DNA of 64,000 nt from Aquibacillus halophilus (lineage in GTDB: Bacteria; Bacillota; Bacilli; Bacillales; Amphibacillaceae): contig NZ_WJNG01000003.1 of NCBI RefSeq assembly GCF_009649745.1, forward strand, positions 1-64,000, read 5' to 3'. Numbering within the stretch: position 1 is the stretch's first letter; every line of letters starts with the position of its first letter. The translations under genes and the position numbers were made by a program. The notes under the pieces are model-generated. The model was not told the DNA's origin and searched no databases. It worked only from the letters and a program-made list of their open reading frames with translations. Of the stretch, positions 46,963-55,875 are shown piece after piece.

Positions 46963-46992
46963 AAAACCACTCATCATATATTGATGAGTGGC
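46963..46992 (-). terminator. terminator for the LCP gene
   Basis: CCACTCATCA pairs with TGATGAGTGG around a 5-base loop; on the - strand a T-run follows. Confidence 0.85.
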
Positions 46993-47016
46993 TATTCTTT
47001 CCATTATAATAGTTTA

Positions 47017-47955
47017 CTAAGTTGCTTCCATATGGTCTTTGATCTCGGTCTTAATTCGTGACATTTCTTCATCTGGCACAACGTAGTACCAAACGCCACC
47101 CATCGTGCTACCATTTCCGTTGACTTGGATATTTTTAACATTGTTACGTGTACTGCGATAGTTAGAAAAAACAGTTTGCATATCGTTCATGTCTAAATTC
47201 GTTCTTACATTTTCACCAAGGATATCAAATATATCTCCAACTTTTGTAAAACTAGAGAAACTGGCTGCTTCGCTGATAGCTGCTTGAATAACTTGACGTT
47301 GACGATCATTACGACCGAAATCACCACGAGGGTCTTGCTTTCTCATTCGAGTAAATGATAAGGCTTCTTCACCTGTTAAATGAATCTCACCTTCAGGGAA
47401 ATTCGTTCCACCCTCTGTAAAAGCTAGGCTATTGTTTACTGTCACACCACCTATGGCGTTTACACCCTGAACAAAGCCTTCCATGTTTACTTTAGAATAA
47501 TAGTGGATAGGGACATCTAACATTTCTTCTACTGTAGTTAAAGCTAAATCAGCTCCACCAAACGCATAAGCATGATTTATTTTATCATCGCCTCGACCTG
47601 GAATATTTGTATAAGTATCACGAGGGATACTCATCATTAGCATTGAATCTGTGTTAGGATTCAGTGATAAAAATACCATGGTATCAGACCGACCGGCATC
47701 ATTAGTACGTTCATCGACACCCAACAGAAGGACATTAAATGCTTCCTTGTTAGTGAAAATGCCTTCCATTTCTTTCTCTCGTTCGGTATCTCTTTCTAAT
47801 GGTTGATGCATTGTCTCAACTGCATTATCCAACTGATTAAATATATATAAACCGTAACCTACAACTGATAGGATAATTGCTAATAAAATTCCTCCAACCC
47901 AATACGGCCAGCGGCGTTTTTTCTTCATTTGTCTGTTATCAATTCGACTTGCCAT
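47017..47955 (-). CDS. LytR-CpsA-Psr (LCP) family wall-polymer ligase
   Basis: Transfers teichoic acid or other undecaprenyl-linked polymers to peptidoglycan. About 312 residues: short basic cytoplasmic tail (MKKKRRWPYW), one TM helix, then the extracellular LCP domain with LLLGVDERTNDAGRSDTM, SIPRDTY and DKINHAYAFGG, including the conserved Arg/Asp residues that bind the pyrophosphate. ATG 47955 has an AAAAGGTGAT site; the longer frame from 47991 does not. In B. subtilis, LCP genes sit near degSU; here a sortase gene and PBP are the neighbours. Confidence 0.9.
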   Translation of the reverse strand: MASRIDNRQMKKKRRWPYWVGGILLAIILSVVGYGLYIFNQLDNAVETMHQPLERDTEREKEMEGIFTNKEAFNVLLLGVDERTNDAGRSDTMVFLSLNPNTDSMLMMSIPRDTYTNIPGRGDDKINHAYAFGGADLALTTVEEMLDVPIHYYSKVNMEGFVQGVNAIGGVTVNNSLAFTEGGTNFPEGEIHLTGEEALSFTRMRKQDPRGDFGRNDRQRQVIQAAISEAASFSSFTKVGDIFDILGENVRTNLDMNDMQTVFSNYRSTRNNVKNIQVNGNGSTMGGVWYYVVPDEEMSRIKTEIKDHMEAT

Positions 47956-48121
47956 TTTATCACCTTTTCTATTAGCCTGATTTCTAAACAATCAAGTAAT
48001 TATAGCTTAAAAACAATTAATTAGTCTATATAAATTTTCAAAGAAAAGTAAGTAGTGGGAATTTTTACAAACAGAAAAGTTTAGGCCATATAAAGTATGA
48101 ATAATAAAGGAGTTTGAGCTT

Positions 48122-48700
48122 TTAATTAATAGGTATAGCGGTAATGATGTATCGTTCTGGTGCGTCACCTATAAACGAAAAAGGATAACAAGTTGTAAGA
48201 ATTAATTCTTCATTTGGGGCAGTAGATTTAATAATCGTTCGATCCTCAGCATCAACAATCTGCGAATCAACCATTTCATATGTGAATTCTCCATACGGAA
48301 GCGTAACAATTAGTTTGTCTCCAATTTTAACATCTCCTAACCCTCTAAAGACTGTATCTCGGTGTCCTGATAATACAATTTGGTCATTTTGGAGAGGGAA
48401 TGCACTTCCATTATAGTGCCCAACACCTTTTTCTAATTCATCCGGATCTGTTCCTTCTACAATAGGCAACTCAGCATTAATACTTGGAATTGTTAATATT
48501 CCAATAGTTTCCCCTTGATTAGGAGCATACGACTTAGCAGTCAAGTCAGCTGTATCTTTTTTAGTTGTATCTTTTCCTAACATGGCTTTCGCTTGATTTA
48601 AACTCTGTTTTTCAGCAGCTTGTGTCTTTACATACTGGTAACCACCAAATCCAACAAAAATAAGACCAACAATAATAAGGAGGAAAGCAAGCTTTTTCAT
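48122..48700 (-). CDS. srtD: class D sortase
   Basis: A membrane-bound cysteine transpeptidase that anchors surface proteins to the wall. 192 residues: N-terminal signal-anchor, then the sortase barrel with catalytic His in VLSGHRDT (about 114), Cys171 in LILTTCYPF and Arg183 in PERYIITA. The sequence resembles class D enzymes of Bacilli, which prefer LPxTA motifs. The xylanase at the left end carries LPDTA, the only sorting signal visible in the window, so it is the obvious candidate substrate. Monocistronic. Confidence 0.88.
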   Translation of the reverse strand: MKKLAFLLIIVGLIFVGFGGYQYVKTQAAEKQSLNQAKAMLGKDTTKKDTADLTAKSYAPNQGETIGILTIPSINAELPIVEGTDPDELEKGVGHYNGSAFPLQNDQIVLSGHRDTVFRGLGDVKIGDKLIVTLPYGEFTYEMVDSQIVDAEDRTIIKSTAPNEELILTTCYPFSFIGDAPERYIITAIPIN

Positions 48701-48914
48701 TTAAATTGACCCCATTCGAATGTAATTGTTAAAAACAATATCTTTATAAAACTTTACCATTCCACTATCAAAAACTCAACTGCCAGAAGTCTGATAATCT
48801 GTAAGTATCGTTACTGATTTTTTAATAATAAATAAGAAATAGGTTTTCGAAAAATGCATTTATCTGAATATTACAAAACTAGTTAGAAACCGACAAAATA
48901 AGACGCCCAAAAGC

Positions 48915-48943
48915 TTGAAAAACTATAGTATATTTAGTATACG
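48915..48943 (+). promoter_or_regulatory. candidate SigA promoter for the riboswitch-sinI transcript
   Basis: TTGAAA and TATACG are separated by 17 bases, 22 bases before the riboswitch aptamer begins. The -10 match is only partial. Confidence 0.4.
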
Positions 48944-48959
48944 AAATTAGCTTCTTCAG

Positions 48960-49040
48960 TAAAAGGCAAACTTATTGAAAAATAAGGACGCAAAGATACG
49001 GGTCTAAGGTAAAATGCTAAGATAGCCGTGCTACCTCGTT
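48960..49040 (+). promoter_or_regulatory. cyclic-di-GMP-I (GEMM-I) riboswitch
   Basis: All GEMM-I landmarks appear in order: GGCAAAC (48965-48971), a stem CTTATT/AATAAG with GAAA tetraloop (48971-48986), the hallmark GGACGCAAAG (48986-48995), GGGTCTAAGG (49000-49009), and an ATAGCC...GCTACC receptor-side stem (49022-49035). It lies 26 bases before the sinI-like start. CCTC within the 3' arm could pair with the GAGG of the ribosome site, suggesting control of translation start. The identification is from motif recognition; a covariance-model search would confirm it. Confidence 0.85.
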
Positions 49041-49065
49041 AGGAGTATTGGGGAGGAAGTCTTAT

Positions 49066-49185
49066 ATGAAACTACTATATAAGAGACTTTTAGACAGGGA
49101 TTGGATTGAGATGATGGAAGAAGCAAAACAGTTGGGATTATCAATAGAAGAAGTGAAATTATTTTTGCTAGAAAACAAAAAATAA
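49066..49185 (+). CDS. sinI: SinI-like anti-repressor, 39 residues
   Basis: A small protein that would bind and disarm the SinR repressor encoded next. The sequence DWIEMMEEAKQLGLSIEEVK plus FLLENKK matches the SinI core helices, ending at the same Asn-Lys-Lys as that core. The B. subtilis protein is longer (57 residues) at both ends. The ATG follows GGGGAGGAAG. It lies directly downstream of a GEMM-I riboswitch and 80 bases before sinR. Confidence 0.88.
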   Translation: MKLLYKRLLDRDWIEMMEEAKQLGLSIEEVKLFLLENKK

Positions 49186-49265
49186 AAAAAATGTCGTAAT
49201 TGTGCTTTATATAGAACCATTTGCCTATTTTATGATATAATAACGTGGAAAGTAGGTGAATGGCC

Positions 49266-49601
49266 TTGATCGGGGACAAAATAAAACAATTACGGCAGGA
49301 AAAGAGAATGTCTTTAACAGAATTGGCAGAAAAAGCAGGTGTAGCCAAATCATACTTAAGTTCAATTGAGCGTAATCTTCAATCAAATCCATCAATACAA
49401 TTCATAGAAAAAGTAGGAAGAGTATTAGGGGTAACTGTTAATGAGCTTCTAATTAGTGAGAGTAATGAGGAGTTAAAGAAACAGTTAGATGGTGATTGGT
49501 TAACACTAGCTCAGGAGGCCATGGAATCTGGTGTATCTAAACAACAATTCAAAGAATTCTTAGAGTTTAATCGTTGGAGAAAAAATCAAGACGGCGAATG
49601 A
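49266..49601 (+). CDS. sinR: SinR-type biofilm master repressor
   Basis: Represses matrix genes and is antagonised by SinI. Residues 1-60 are an HTH_3 domain (MIGDKIKQLRQEKRMSLTEL, SYLSSIERNLQSNPSIQFIEKV). Residues about 72-111 form the SinR/SinI dimerisation helices (WLTLAQEAMESGVSKQQFKEFLEF). TTG 49266 is preferred over ATG 49260: it gives the MIG start of known SinR and a correct distance from AGGTG. Followed by a terminator. Motility and DegSU genes lie just downstream. Confidence 0.93.
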   Translation: MIGDKIKQLRQEKRMSLTELAEKAGVAKSYLSSIERNLQSNPSIQFIEKVGRVLGVTVNELLISESNEELKKQLDGDWLTLAQEAMESGVSKQQFKEFLEFNRWRKNQDGE

Positions 49602-49639
49602 ATTTGATTGTTCATGTAATATGTCAGAGTATTTCCGGG

Positions 49640-49682
49640 AAAAAGCCAAAGAAGCTAATGAATTAGATTCTTTGGCTTTTTT
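49640..49682 (+). terminator. terminator after sinR
   Basis: AAAAAGCCAAAGAA pairs with TTCTTTGGCTTTTT around a 14-base loop, then a T-run. Confidence 0.9.
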
Positions 49683-49823
49683 ATATACTTATAAAGATGG
49701 GACAAGCTATTTCACGTGATTGTAAAAGATTATCCTGAAAATCTTATGATTTATAAAATCTCTTATAAAGAATGACATTTTAAAAAGCGTTGTATATTAG
49801 AAAAGATTATAAGGTGGTGCAGC

Positions 49824-50309
49824 ATGAGTAAGTGGATTCATTGGATTTTTCCTTTGATTTGGATGGGAGTCATTTTTCACTCTTCATCACAACCATATCA
49901 GGAACAAGATATAAAACCCTTTTTATCTAATATAATTGATTTATCCTTTTTGGACAGGTACCTAAATTGGATTAAATTTACATATCATCAATCAGAAGTT
50001 AGTGTTGCAAGCCTCGGCGTTAACGGCTTGCTTGAGTTTTTTATTCGTAAAGGTGCGCATGTCACCGTGTTTTTGGTGTTAATGATCCTCCTTTACTTTG
50101 CTTTTATAAAAACCGTGTCAATGTCAAAAAATGAATTACTAATTATTTCATTATTTATTACTATCGCTTATGCAGTTTTTGATGAAATTCATCAAGGATT
50201 TACACCAAATCGAACACCATTCTTTGGGGATGTGCTGTTAGATACATTTGGAGCAATCATCGGGTTAGGAATCATATTGTTGATTCGATTTAAACGGAAT
50301 TCTAACTAG
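49824..50309 (+). CDS. VanZ-family membrane protein
   Basis: A 161-residue membrane protein with about four TM helices. The VanZ-like signatures are HSSSQPYQ near the N-terminus, FFIRKGAHVTVF and the acidic YAVFDEIHQGFTPNRTPFFGDVLLDTFGAIIG. VanZ itself lowers teicoplanin sensitivity by an unknown route; most family members are uncharacterised. ATG follows AAGGTGGTG. Monocistronic. Confidence 0.88.
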   Translation: MSKWIHWIFPLIWMGVIFHSSSQPYQEQDIKPFLSNIIDLSFLDRYLNWIKFTYHQSEVSVASLGVNGLLEFFIRKGAHVTVFLVLMILLYFAFIKTVSMSKNELLIISLFITIAYAVFDEIHQGFTPNRTPFFGDVLLDTFGAIIGLGIILLIRFKRNSN

Positions 50310-50393
50310 GGAGTACCCTGATGAACTTAACTGAGAAAATATCATATTATATATTGGGCGTATTGTTTGAATTGTGTTAGTGAGGTGATGATT

Positions 50394-50531
50394 TTGAAGG
50401 AACAGGAAATATATAAAAGTGTACTGAAAAGATTGGTTGATCAATCCGAATCCTTACAAATTGATGATGCAGAAGAACTTATTCAACGGCTAATTAAAGA
50501 ATTAAACTATCATCAATTACCTAAACTGTAG
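50394..50531 (+). CDS. small hypothetical protein, 45 residues
   Basis: An open frame starting at TTG 50394, eight bases after GAGG; ATG 50388 is in frame but too close to that site. The product (KEQEIYKSVLKRLVDQSESL then an acidic-amphipathic helix ELIQRLIKEL) looks helical. I do not recognise a family. The good ribosome site is the main support. Confidence 0.5.
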   Translation: MKEQEIYKSVLKRLVDQSESLQIDDAEELIQRLIKELNYHQLPKL

Positions 50532-50685
50532 TGGTAACTACCAACAATTGCTTAAGCGAAGCGTTGATGTATACCGAGTGCCTCGCCTCTGAAACCTAAA
50601 CGTGAAATTTTCCGATGTCTAATTTAAATTTCCTGGGAAATAAAAACGAATATTGAAATGTTTAATAAACAATCCAAGCAATACG

Positions 50686-51321
50686 TTATATTTCATTTTC
50701 TATGTATTTAGTTTTTCCTTTTTCAATCATTACCTGATCACTAGATAAATCGACAATCCATTCACGGAAGTTATCTTCTTGATTGCTCCCAACAGCAATT
50801 GTCAGTATAACATTTTCAGTATAATCAATCTTTTCAAGGATGTAATCTGATGAGTTTCTTAGGTTATTTTCTAATTTTCCTAATAAAGAGTAGTCAGCTG
50901 TGACAATCATTTCTATCACCTGTTTGCGAATAACGATACCAGTTGTATCAATAGCTTGAGATGTGGCACTTGAATAGGCACGAATTAAGCCACCAGCTCC
51001 TAATTTTATCCCGCCAAAGTAACGCGTGATTACCACGGCAGTGTCTTTTAATTCTTTTTTCTTTAGCACTTCTAGGATTGGAACTCCAGCTGTACCAGTG
51101 GGCTCACCATCATCATTGGCTTTTTGAATTAGATCATGTTCTCCAATCATATAGGCAGAACAATTATGATTAGCATCGTGATGTTTTTTCTTTATTTCCT
51201 TAATGAATTCCTGGGCATCTTCTTCTGTCTCAACACGCTTCACATGACCGATAAAACGCGATTTCTGTATAACGATTTCATCTGTTCCTTCAAGATTGAC
51301 TGTGTAATAGTGGCTTAACAT
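50686..51321 (-). CDS. yvyE: YigZ/IMPACT-family protein YvyE
   Basis: A 211-residue protein: N-terminal UPF0029/Impact domain (VIQKSRFIGHVKRVE, DDGEPTGTAGVPILEVL, TRYFGGIKLGAGGLIRAYSSA) and a C-terminal DUF1949 domain. Homologues bind ribosomes or nucleic acid; function unsettled. ATG follows AGGAGGTCTGC. Its place divergent from degS matches B. subtilis. Confidence 0.93.
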   Translation of the reverse strand: MLSHYYTVNLEGTDEIVIQKSRFIGHVKRVETEEDAQEFIKEIKKKHHDANHNCSAYMIGEHDLIQKANDDGEPTGTAGVPILEVLKKKELKDTAVVITRYFGGIKLGAGGLIRAYSSATSQAIDTTGIVIRKQVIEMIVTADYSLLGKLENNLRNSSDYILEKIDYTENVILTIAVGSNQEDNFREWIVDLSSDQVMIEKGKTKYIENEI

Positions 51322-51498
51322 TTTTAGCAGACCTCCTAGGAGATTATTATATAGAGAGAAAAGGTGTGCCGCAAATGTTAAGATGGCGTATAATTAAATT
51401 ACATATAACTAATTAATAGACTCAAATAATAGACTTGCAGAATCACCCCCTAAAAACTGGGAATAACCACAATGACTTTTAGATGGGCGGAATATATT

Positions 51499-52638
51499 AT
51501 GGTGAAAAAAACAGATGAGAAAGCATTAGATTTAATCATTAAGGAAATGGTAGAAGCAGTAGAAAATAGCAAGGATGAAATCTTTTACATAGGTGAAGAG
51601 TCGCGAAAAGAATATGAAAAATTACAAAACGAACTAAATCAAATAAAGAATGAAGTTGTAGTTGTAATCGATGAGGGTGATGAGCTAGATAAAAAGGTAA
51701 AATCATCTCGTATTCGCTTGTCTGAAGTTAGTAAGCATTTTAATGATTATTCTGAGGAACAGATTCGTGCTATCTATGATCAAACGCATAAAATGCAGAC
51801 AGATTTAACCATGAAACGAGAAAAAGAAAAAAATCTCCGGGAAAAAAGAGATGAAATTGAACGTAGAATTAATGCACTAGGGCATACAGTCACCCGCGCG
51901 GAAGGGTTATCAGGTAAAATATCGATTGTGTTAAACTATTTAAATGAGGATTTCCGCCAGGTCAGCGAATTGATTCAAGATGCCCATGAAAAGCAAGAGT
52001 TTGGTCTGAAAATTATTGAAGCCCAGGAGGAAGAACGAAGGAGACTATCAAGGGAAATGCATGATGGTCCAGCTCAGATGTTAGCAAATATACTACTCCG
52101 TTCTGAGATAGTTGATCGTACGTTCCGAGAACGAGGTCCAGAAGAAGCTATTAAGGAGATTAAAAGTGTACGAACAATGGTTAGGTCTTCCCTTTATGAA
52201 GTACGTCGAATAATTTACGATCTTCGTCCGATGGCACTTGATGATTTAGGTTTGATTCCAACGATAAAAAAATATTTAGCTAATATTGAAGAATACGATC
52301 ACATAAATATTGATTTTAATGCTTTAGGCAAGGAAAAGAGATTAAACACTAAATATGAAGTTGCCTTGTTTCGTCTCGTTCAAGAGTCAGTTCAAAATGC
52401 AGTCAAACATGCTGCAGCAACAAACATTGAAGTAAAGCTAGAAATGAAAAATAATATTGTTCTAATTATTATTAAAGATAATGGAAAAGGTTTTGATATA
52501 AATCAGAAAAAGGAGAAATCCTTTGGTTTATTGGGGATGAGAGAACGAGTAGAAATGCTTGATGGAAAGCTGACGATTAAATCCGAGTTAAAAAAAGGGA
52601 CGAGTATTCTAATTCAAGTTCCATTAACTGAAAATTAA
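51499..52638 (+). CDS. degS: DegS sensor histidine kinase
   Basis: A cytoplasmic kinase of the DegS-DegU system controlling exoenzymes, competence and motility. N-terminal coiled-coil sensor, then HisKA_3 with phospho-acceptor His188 in SREMHDGPAQM, RRIIYDLRPMALDDLGL, and HATPase motifs (VQESVQNAVKHA, IKDNGKGF, FGLLGMRERVEML). ATG 51499 gives the MVKKTDEK start and lies eight bases after GGGCGGA; the longer frame from 51472 lacks a ribosome site. About 379 residues. Confidence 0.95.
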   Translation: MVKKTDEKALDLIIKEMVEAVENSKDEIFYIGEESRKEYEKLQNELNQIKNEVVVVIDEGDELDKKVKSSRIRLSEVSKHFNDYSEEQIRAIYDQTHKMQTDLTMKREKEKNLREKRDEIERRINALGHTVTRAEGLSGKISIVLNYLNEDFRQVSELIQDAHEKQEFGLKIIEAQEEERRRLSREMHDGPAQMLANILLRSEIVDRTFRERGPEEAIKEIKSVRTMVRSSLYEVRRIIYDLRPMALDDLGLIPTIKKYLANIEEYDHINIDFNALGKEKRLNTKYEVALFRLVQESVQNAVKHAAATNIEVKLEMKNNIVLIIIKDNGKGFDINQKKEKSFGLLGMRERVEMLDGKLTIKSELKKGTSILIQVPLTEN

Positions 52639-52681
52639 AGGATAAATACAACTTTTAGCGAATGATGTATAATAAAGAAAA

Positions 52682-52822
52682 ATGGCGATTAGAAAACATT
52701 CAGGTCGTCGTACTATCAATCGATTAACAAAGTCTGATAATGTAAAACAGTTCATGTTTAAGGAGACTAAACAAATTCACATAAAGTATAGACCCGAAAA
52801 ACAGAAAAGCATTGGTGTATAG
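52682..52822 (+). CDS. possible small basic ORF between degS and degU
   Basis: 46 codons from ATG 52682, product rich in Lys/Arg ([18 protein letters not shown]...). Its TAG overlaps the AGGAGG of degU, so translation could couple to degU. The ribosome site (AAAGAAAA) is weak and no family is recognised, so it may not be translated. Confidence 0.3.
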   Translation: MAIRKHSGRRTINRLTKSDNVKQFMFKETKQIHIKYRPEKQKSIGV

Positions 52823-52833
52823 GAGGAACAAAA

Positions 52834-53514
52834 ATGACAACCCAAATAGTTTTAATTGATGATCACAAGTTGTTTCGAGAAGGAGTTAAACGGATTCTGG
52901 AATTCGAACAAGGCTTCGAAGTTGTTGCAGAAGGTGATGATGGTTCATCTGCATTAGGTCTAGTTGAAGAATTTAACCCAGATGTCGTGTTAATGGATAT
53001 AAATATGCCTCATATTAATGGTGTGGAAGCAACAGCTGAATTAATAAAACACCATCCAAATGTGAACGTGATTATCTTATCTATCCACGATGATGAAAAT
53101 TACGTTACTCATGCACTAAAATCCGGTGCTCAAGGCTATTTACTTAAAGAAATGGACTCGAATTCTTTAATTGAAGCAATTAAGGTAGTAAGTGACGGTG
53201 GATCGTACCTGCACCCGAAGGTTACCCATAACCTAGTGCAAGAGTATCGTCGCTTGTCTGAGGAAAATTCTAATAAACTATCGGAAAGAATGGTCGACTA
53301 TCGTAAGCCACTTCATTTATTAACAAGACGTGAATGTGAAGTGTTACAACTACTAGCTGATGGAAAAAGTAATAGAGGCGTAGCGGAAACTCTCTTTATT
53401 AGTGAAAAAACAGTAAAAAATCATGTAAGTAATATTCTGCAAAAAATGAGTGTTAATGACCGTACACAGGCTGTCGTTTCAGCAATACGTAATGGCTGGG
53501 TAGAAGTATTATAG
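52834..53514 (+). CDS. degU: DegU response regulator
   Basis: A 226-residue NarL/FixJ-type regulator: receiver with Asp55 ([16 protein letters not shown]), then a LuxR-type HTH ([39 protein letters not shown]). Partner of DegS. ATG follows AGGAGGAAC. A terminator follows. In B. subtilis, degU is followed by yviA, which is absent here. Confidence 0.96.
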   Translation: MTTQIVLIDDHKLFREGVKRILEFEQGFEVVAEGDDGSSALGLVEEFNPDVVLMDINMPHINGVEATAELIKHHPNVNVIILSIHDDENYVTHALKSGAQGYLLKEMDSNSLIEAIKVVSDGGSYLHPKVTHNLVQEYRRLSEENSNKLSERMVDYRKPLHLLTRRECEVLQLLADGKSNRGVAETLFISEKTVKNHVSNILQKMSVNDRTQAVVSAIRNGWVEVL

Positions 53515-53552
53515 GTTAGAAGCTTTAGCAGCCTTCTATATTCCGAAAACTT

Positions 53553-53592
53553 TAATCCGGTGCTAGTTAGCGTCGGATTATCTTTTATTTTT
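53553..53592 (+). terminator. terminator after degU
   Basis: TAATCCG pairs with CGGATTA, followed by a T-rich stretch. Confidence 0.75.
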
Positions 53593-53649
53593 TATCTATT
53601 AGGTGTCATCCACTTACGCTTGGCACCTAGCTACCCTAGGAGATGATAA

Positions 53650-55116
53650 TTGAATATGAATGATTTATTTACTTCGGTTCGGTCTTTATTTACCCCCACT
53701 TATGACTGGATCCCAACCTCGAAAAATACTAATACCACTACTGATGACACTTTCTCCCTTCGTTTTTCAGGTAAGCTATTACTTCAATCTGAAATCCCTC
53801 TTGAACCATCTACCTTCACTCATTTAGTATCCATTAATTATCTGACACCAGTTATTGCAATTGAAAAAACCCCGTGGGGACATCGTTGCAGGCGATGTGG
53901 TGTCCACAAAAAGCGAATGCTAGCTTTCATGCCTTGTGCAAAGTGCGGAAAAACTCATTTGTATTGCCGAAACTGTATTGAAATGGGCCGAATAACTAGC
54001 TGTGAGCCTTTGTATTATTGGACAGGACCTTTGCCGAGTTGGACGAAGCAAGTTAAAGCCTGTCAATGGCAAGGAGAACTATCTCGCTATCAACAAACTG
54101 CTTCCGAGCAAATAGTCACTACAATGAAGCGTGGAAATGATGAACTATTAGTTTGGGCGGTGTGTGGAGCCGGAAAAACGGAGATGTTGTTTGACGGTAT
54201 TGGCAAATCGATTGAAGAAGGAAAACGAGTTTGTTTAGCCACTCCAAGAACAGATGTTGTTCGAGAAATACTACCACGGTTTCGCTCTGCATTTCCTGAT
54301 ACGGATATTTCTGGACTGTACGGTGGTAGTGAGGACAAAGACGGAACAGGCCAGTTAGTTATTTCAACAACACACCAGCTATTCCGATTTGCTCATGCGT
54401 TTGATATCGTGATTATTGACGAGATTGATGCTTTTCCGTTCCATTCCGATCCGTCATTAATCTTTGCGGCTAACAGAGCGGCTAAACCGGACGCCGCACG
54501 GATTTACCTAACTGCTACCCCTAGACAAAAGCAACGACAACGAGTTGAATCCAAGAAACTTAATGCCGTTTTTGTTCCAGTCCGATTTCACGGTCATCCC
54601 TTGCCAGTCCCCACTCTACAAATGGATTTTCAATTAAAATCTTCACTTAAAAAATACAACCCTCCCAAAACATTTTTCACTTGGTATAAAAATCGGTCCA
54701 ACCCTAAACGGCAATTATTAATATTTGTCCCAACAATTAAATTAGCTGAGGAAATGGTAGAGACACTCAGTTTCTCACTTAATCTAACTGAAAATAACCC
54801 GATATATCATGTTCATGCCTCTGATTCAAATCGCGAAGAAAGAGTTCAACAGTTTCGTGATAAGGAGTTCTCCATTTTAATTACGACAACAATCTTAGAG
54901 CGTGGTGTTACTTTTCCGTCTGTCGATGTTGTCGTTATCGATGCTGGACATTCTGTTTTTGATGAAGCGGCGCTTGTGCAGATTGCTGGACGGGCAGGAA
55001 GAAGTCCCAATGACCCAACGGGAGAAGTAATTTTTTTTCATGAAGGAAAAACGAATGCGATTGTTCAAGCTGTTAAGTCGATTAATCTAATGAACAAACG
55101 AGGGGGAAAGCTATAG
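53650..55116 (+). CDS. comFA: ComFA DNA-uptake helicase
   Basis: A DEAD-box-like ATPase thought to drive single-stranded DNA import during competence. N-terminal four-cysteine zinc motif (CRRCGVHKKRMLAFMPCAKCG...CRNC), Walker A VCGAGKTEM, DEID motif, a TATPR motif and C-terminal helicase motifs (TTTILERGVTFPSVDVVVID, QIAGRAGRS). TTG 53650 follows AGGAG by seven bases; ATG 53656 is an alternative. 488 residues. Confidence 0.95.
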   Translation: MNMNDLFTSVRSLFTPTYDWIPTSKNTNTTTDDTFSLRFSGKLLLQSEIPLEPSTFTHLVSINYLTPVIAIEKTPWGHRCRRCGVHKKRMLAFMPCAKCGKTHLYCRNCIEMGRITSCEPLYYWTGPLPSWTKQVKACQWQGELSRYQQTASEQIVTTMKRGNDELLVWAVCGAGKTEMLFDGIGKSIEEGKRVCLATPRTDVVREILPRFRSAFPDTDISGLYGGSEDKDGTGQLVISTTHQLFRFAHAFDIVIIDEIDAFPFHSDPSLIFAANRAAKPDAARIYLTATPRQKQRQRVESKKLNAVFVPVRFHGHPLPVPTLQMDFQLKSSLKKYNPPKTFFTWYKNRSNPKRQLLIFVPTIKLAEEMVETLSFSLNLTENNPIYHVHASDSNREERVQQFRDKEFSILITTTILERGVTFPSVDVVVIDAGHSVFDEAALVQIAGRAGRSPNDPTGEVIFFHEGKTNAIVQAVKSINLMNKRGGKL

Positions 55117-55799
55117 TGTATTGCCTATGGTGTGATCAAGAAGTAATTCCTCAATTGAGTTGGACAAACCTTTTGTTACCGGAACGTACTCGCAACATTT
55201 GTGAAAGCTGTGAAAATGGATTTCTATTATTAAACGGGAAACATTGTCTAAAGTGCAGTAGACTATCCGATGAAACAATTTGTTCAGATTGTGTGAAATG
55301 GGAAAACGATCCCACATGGCAGGGTGTTCTTTCCTTTAATCAATCCGTCTACTCCTACAATCCAATGCTGCGTGACGTTGTAACCAAATGGAAGTACCGT
55401 GGTGATTATCTGTTGCGGGATATCTTTCAATATACGTTTAAGGATGTCTTTGATGACCGATTCGTAAAATGGGAAAAAGAAGCGATTATCGTTCCTATCC
55501 CATTAAGCGAAGAACGGATGCTAGAGCGAGGTTTTAATCAAGCAGAGTCATTAGCTCAGTTACTAAAGCTCCCTTACCAAAAACCATTAAGCCGGGTTCA
55601 TGGGGAAAAACAATCGAAAAAGACGAGGAAAGAGAGGATTGATTCAAAAAATCCATTTGAGATTAAGGTACAGGTAAGCCATCCAGTAATTTTAATCGAT
55701 GATATATATACGACTGGAATGACATTGCGCCATGCAGCTAAGCTACTGAAAAACCAAGGCTGCCCCGAGGTGTTTGCTTTCACACTGGCAAGGGGGTGA
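55116..55799 (+). CDS. comFC: ComFC phosphoribosyltransferase-like competence protein
   Basis: A 227-residue protein with an N-terminal zinc-finger region (YCLWCDQEV, CESCENG, CLKCSRL, CSDC) and a PRTase fold with the PRPP loop VILIDDIYTTGMTLRHA. It interacts with ComFA in DNA uptake. GTG 55116 overlaps the comFA stop by one base. comFB, which lies between these genes in B. subtilis, is missing. Confidence 0.94.
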   Translation: MYCLWCDQEVIPQLSWTNLLLPERTRNICESCENGFLLLNGKHCLKCSRLSDETICSDCVKWENDPTWQGVLSFNQSVYSYNPMLRDVVTKWKYRGDYLLRDIFQYTFKDVFDDRFVKWEKEAIIVPIPLSEERMLERGFNQAESLAQLLKLPYQKPLSRVHGEKQSKKTRKERIDSKNPFEIKVQVSHPVILIDDIYTTGMTLRHAAKLLKNQGCPEVFAFTLARG

Positions 55800-55875
55800 T
55801 GTCTTTTTAAGGGTTGTCCCCAACGAAACACCGATATGCTATAATGATACCAAAATGGGTTGAGGAGGACTACTG

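Noticed and set aside
48960-49040. A T-box or other leader type before sinI
   Set aside because: No T-box bulge or AG-box/GNTG order is seen, while GGACGCAAAG and the GAAA-capped stem fit cyclic-di-GMP-I specifically.
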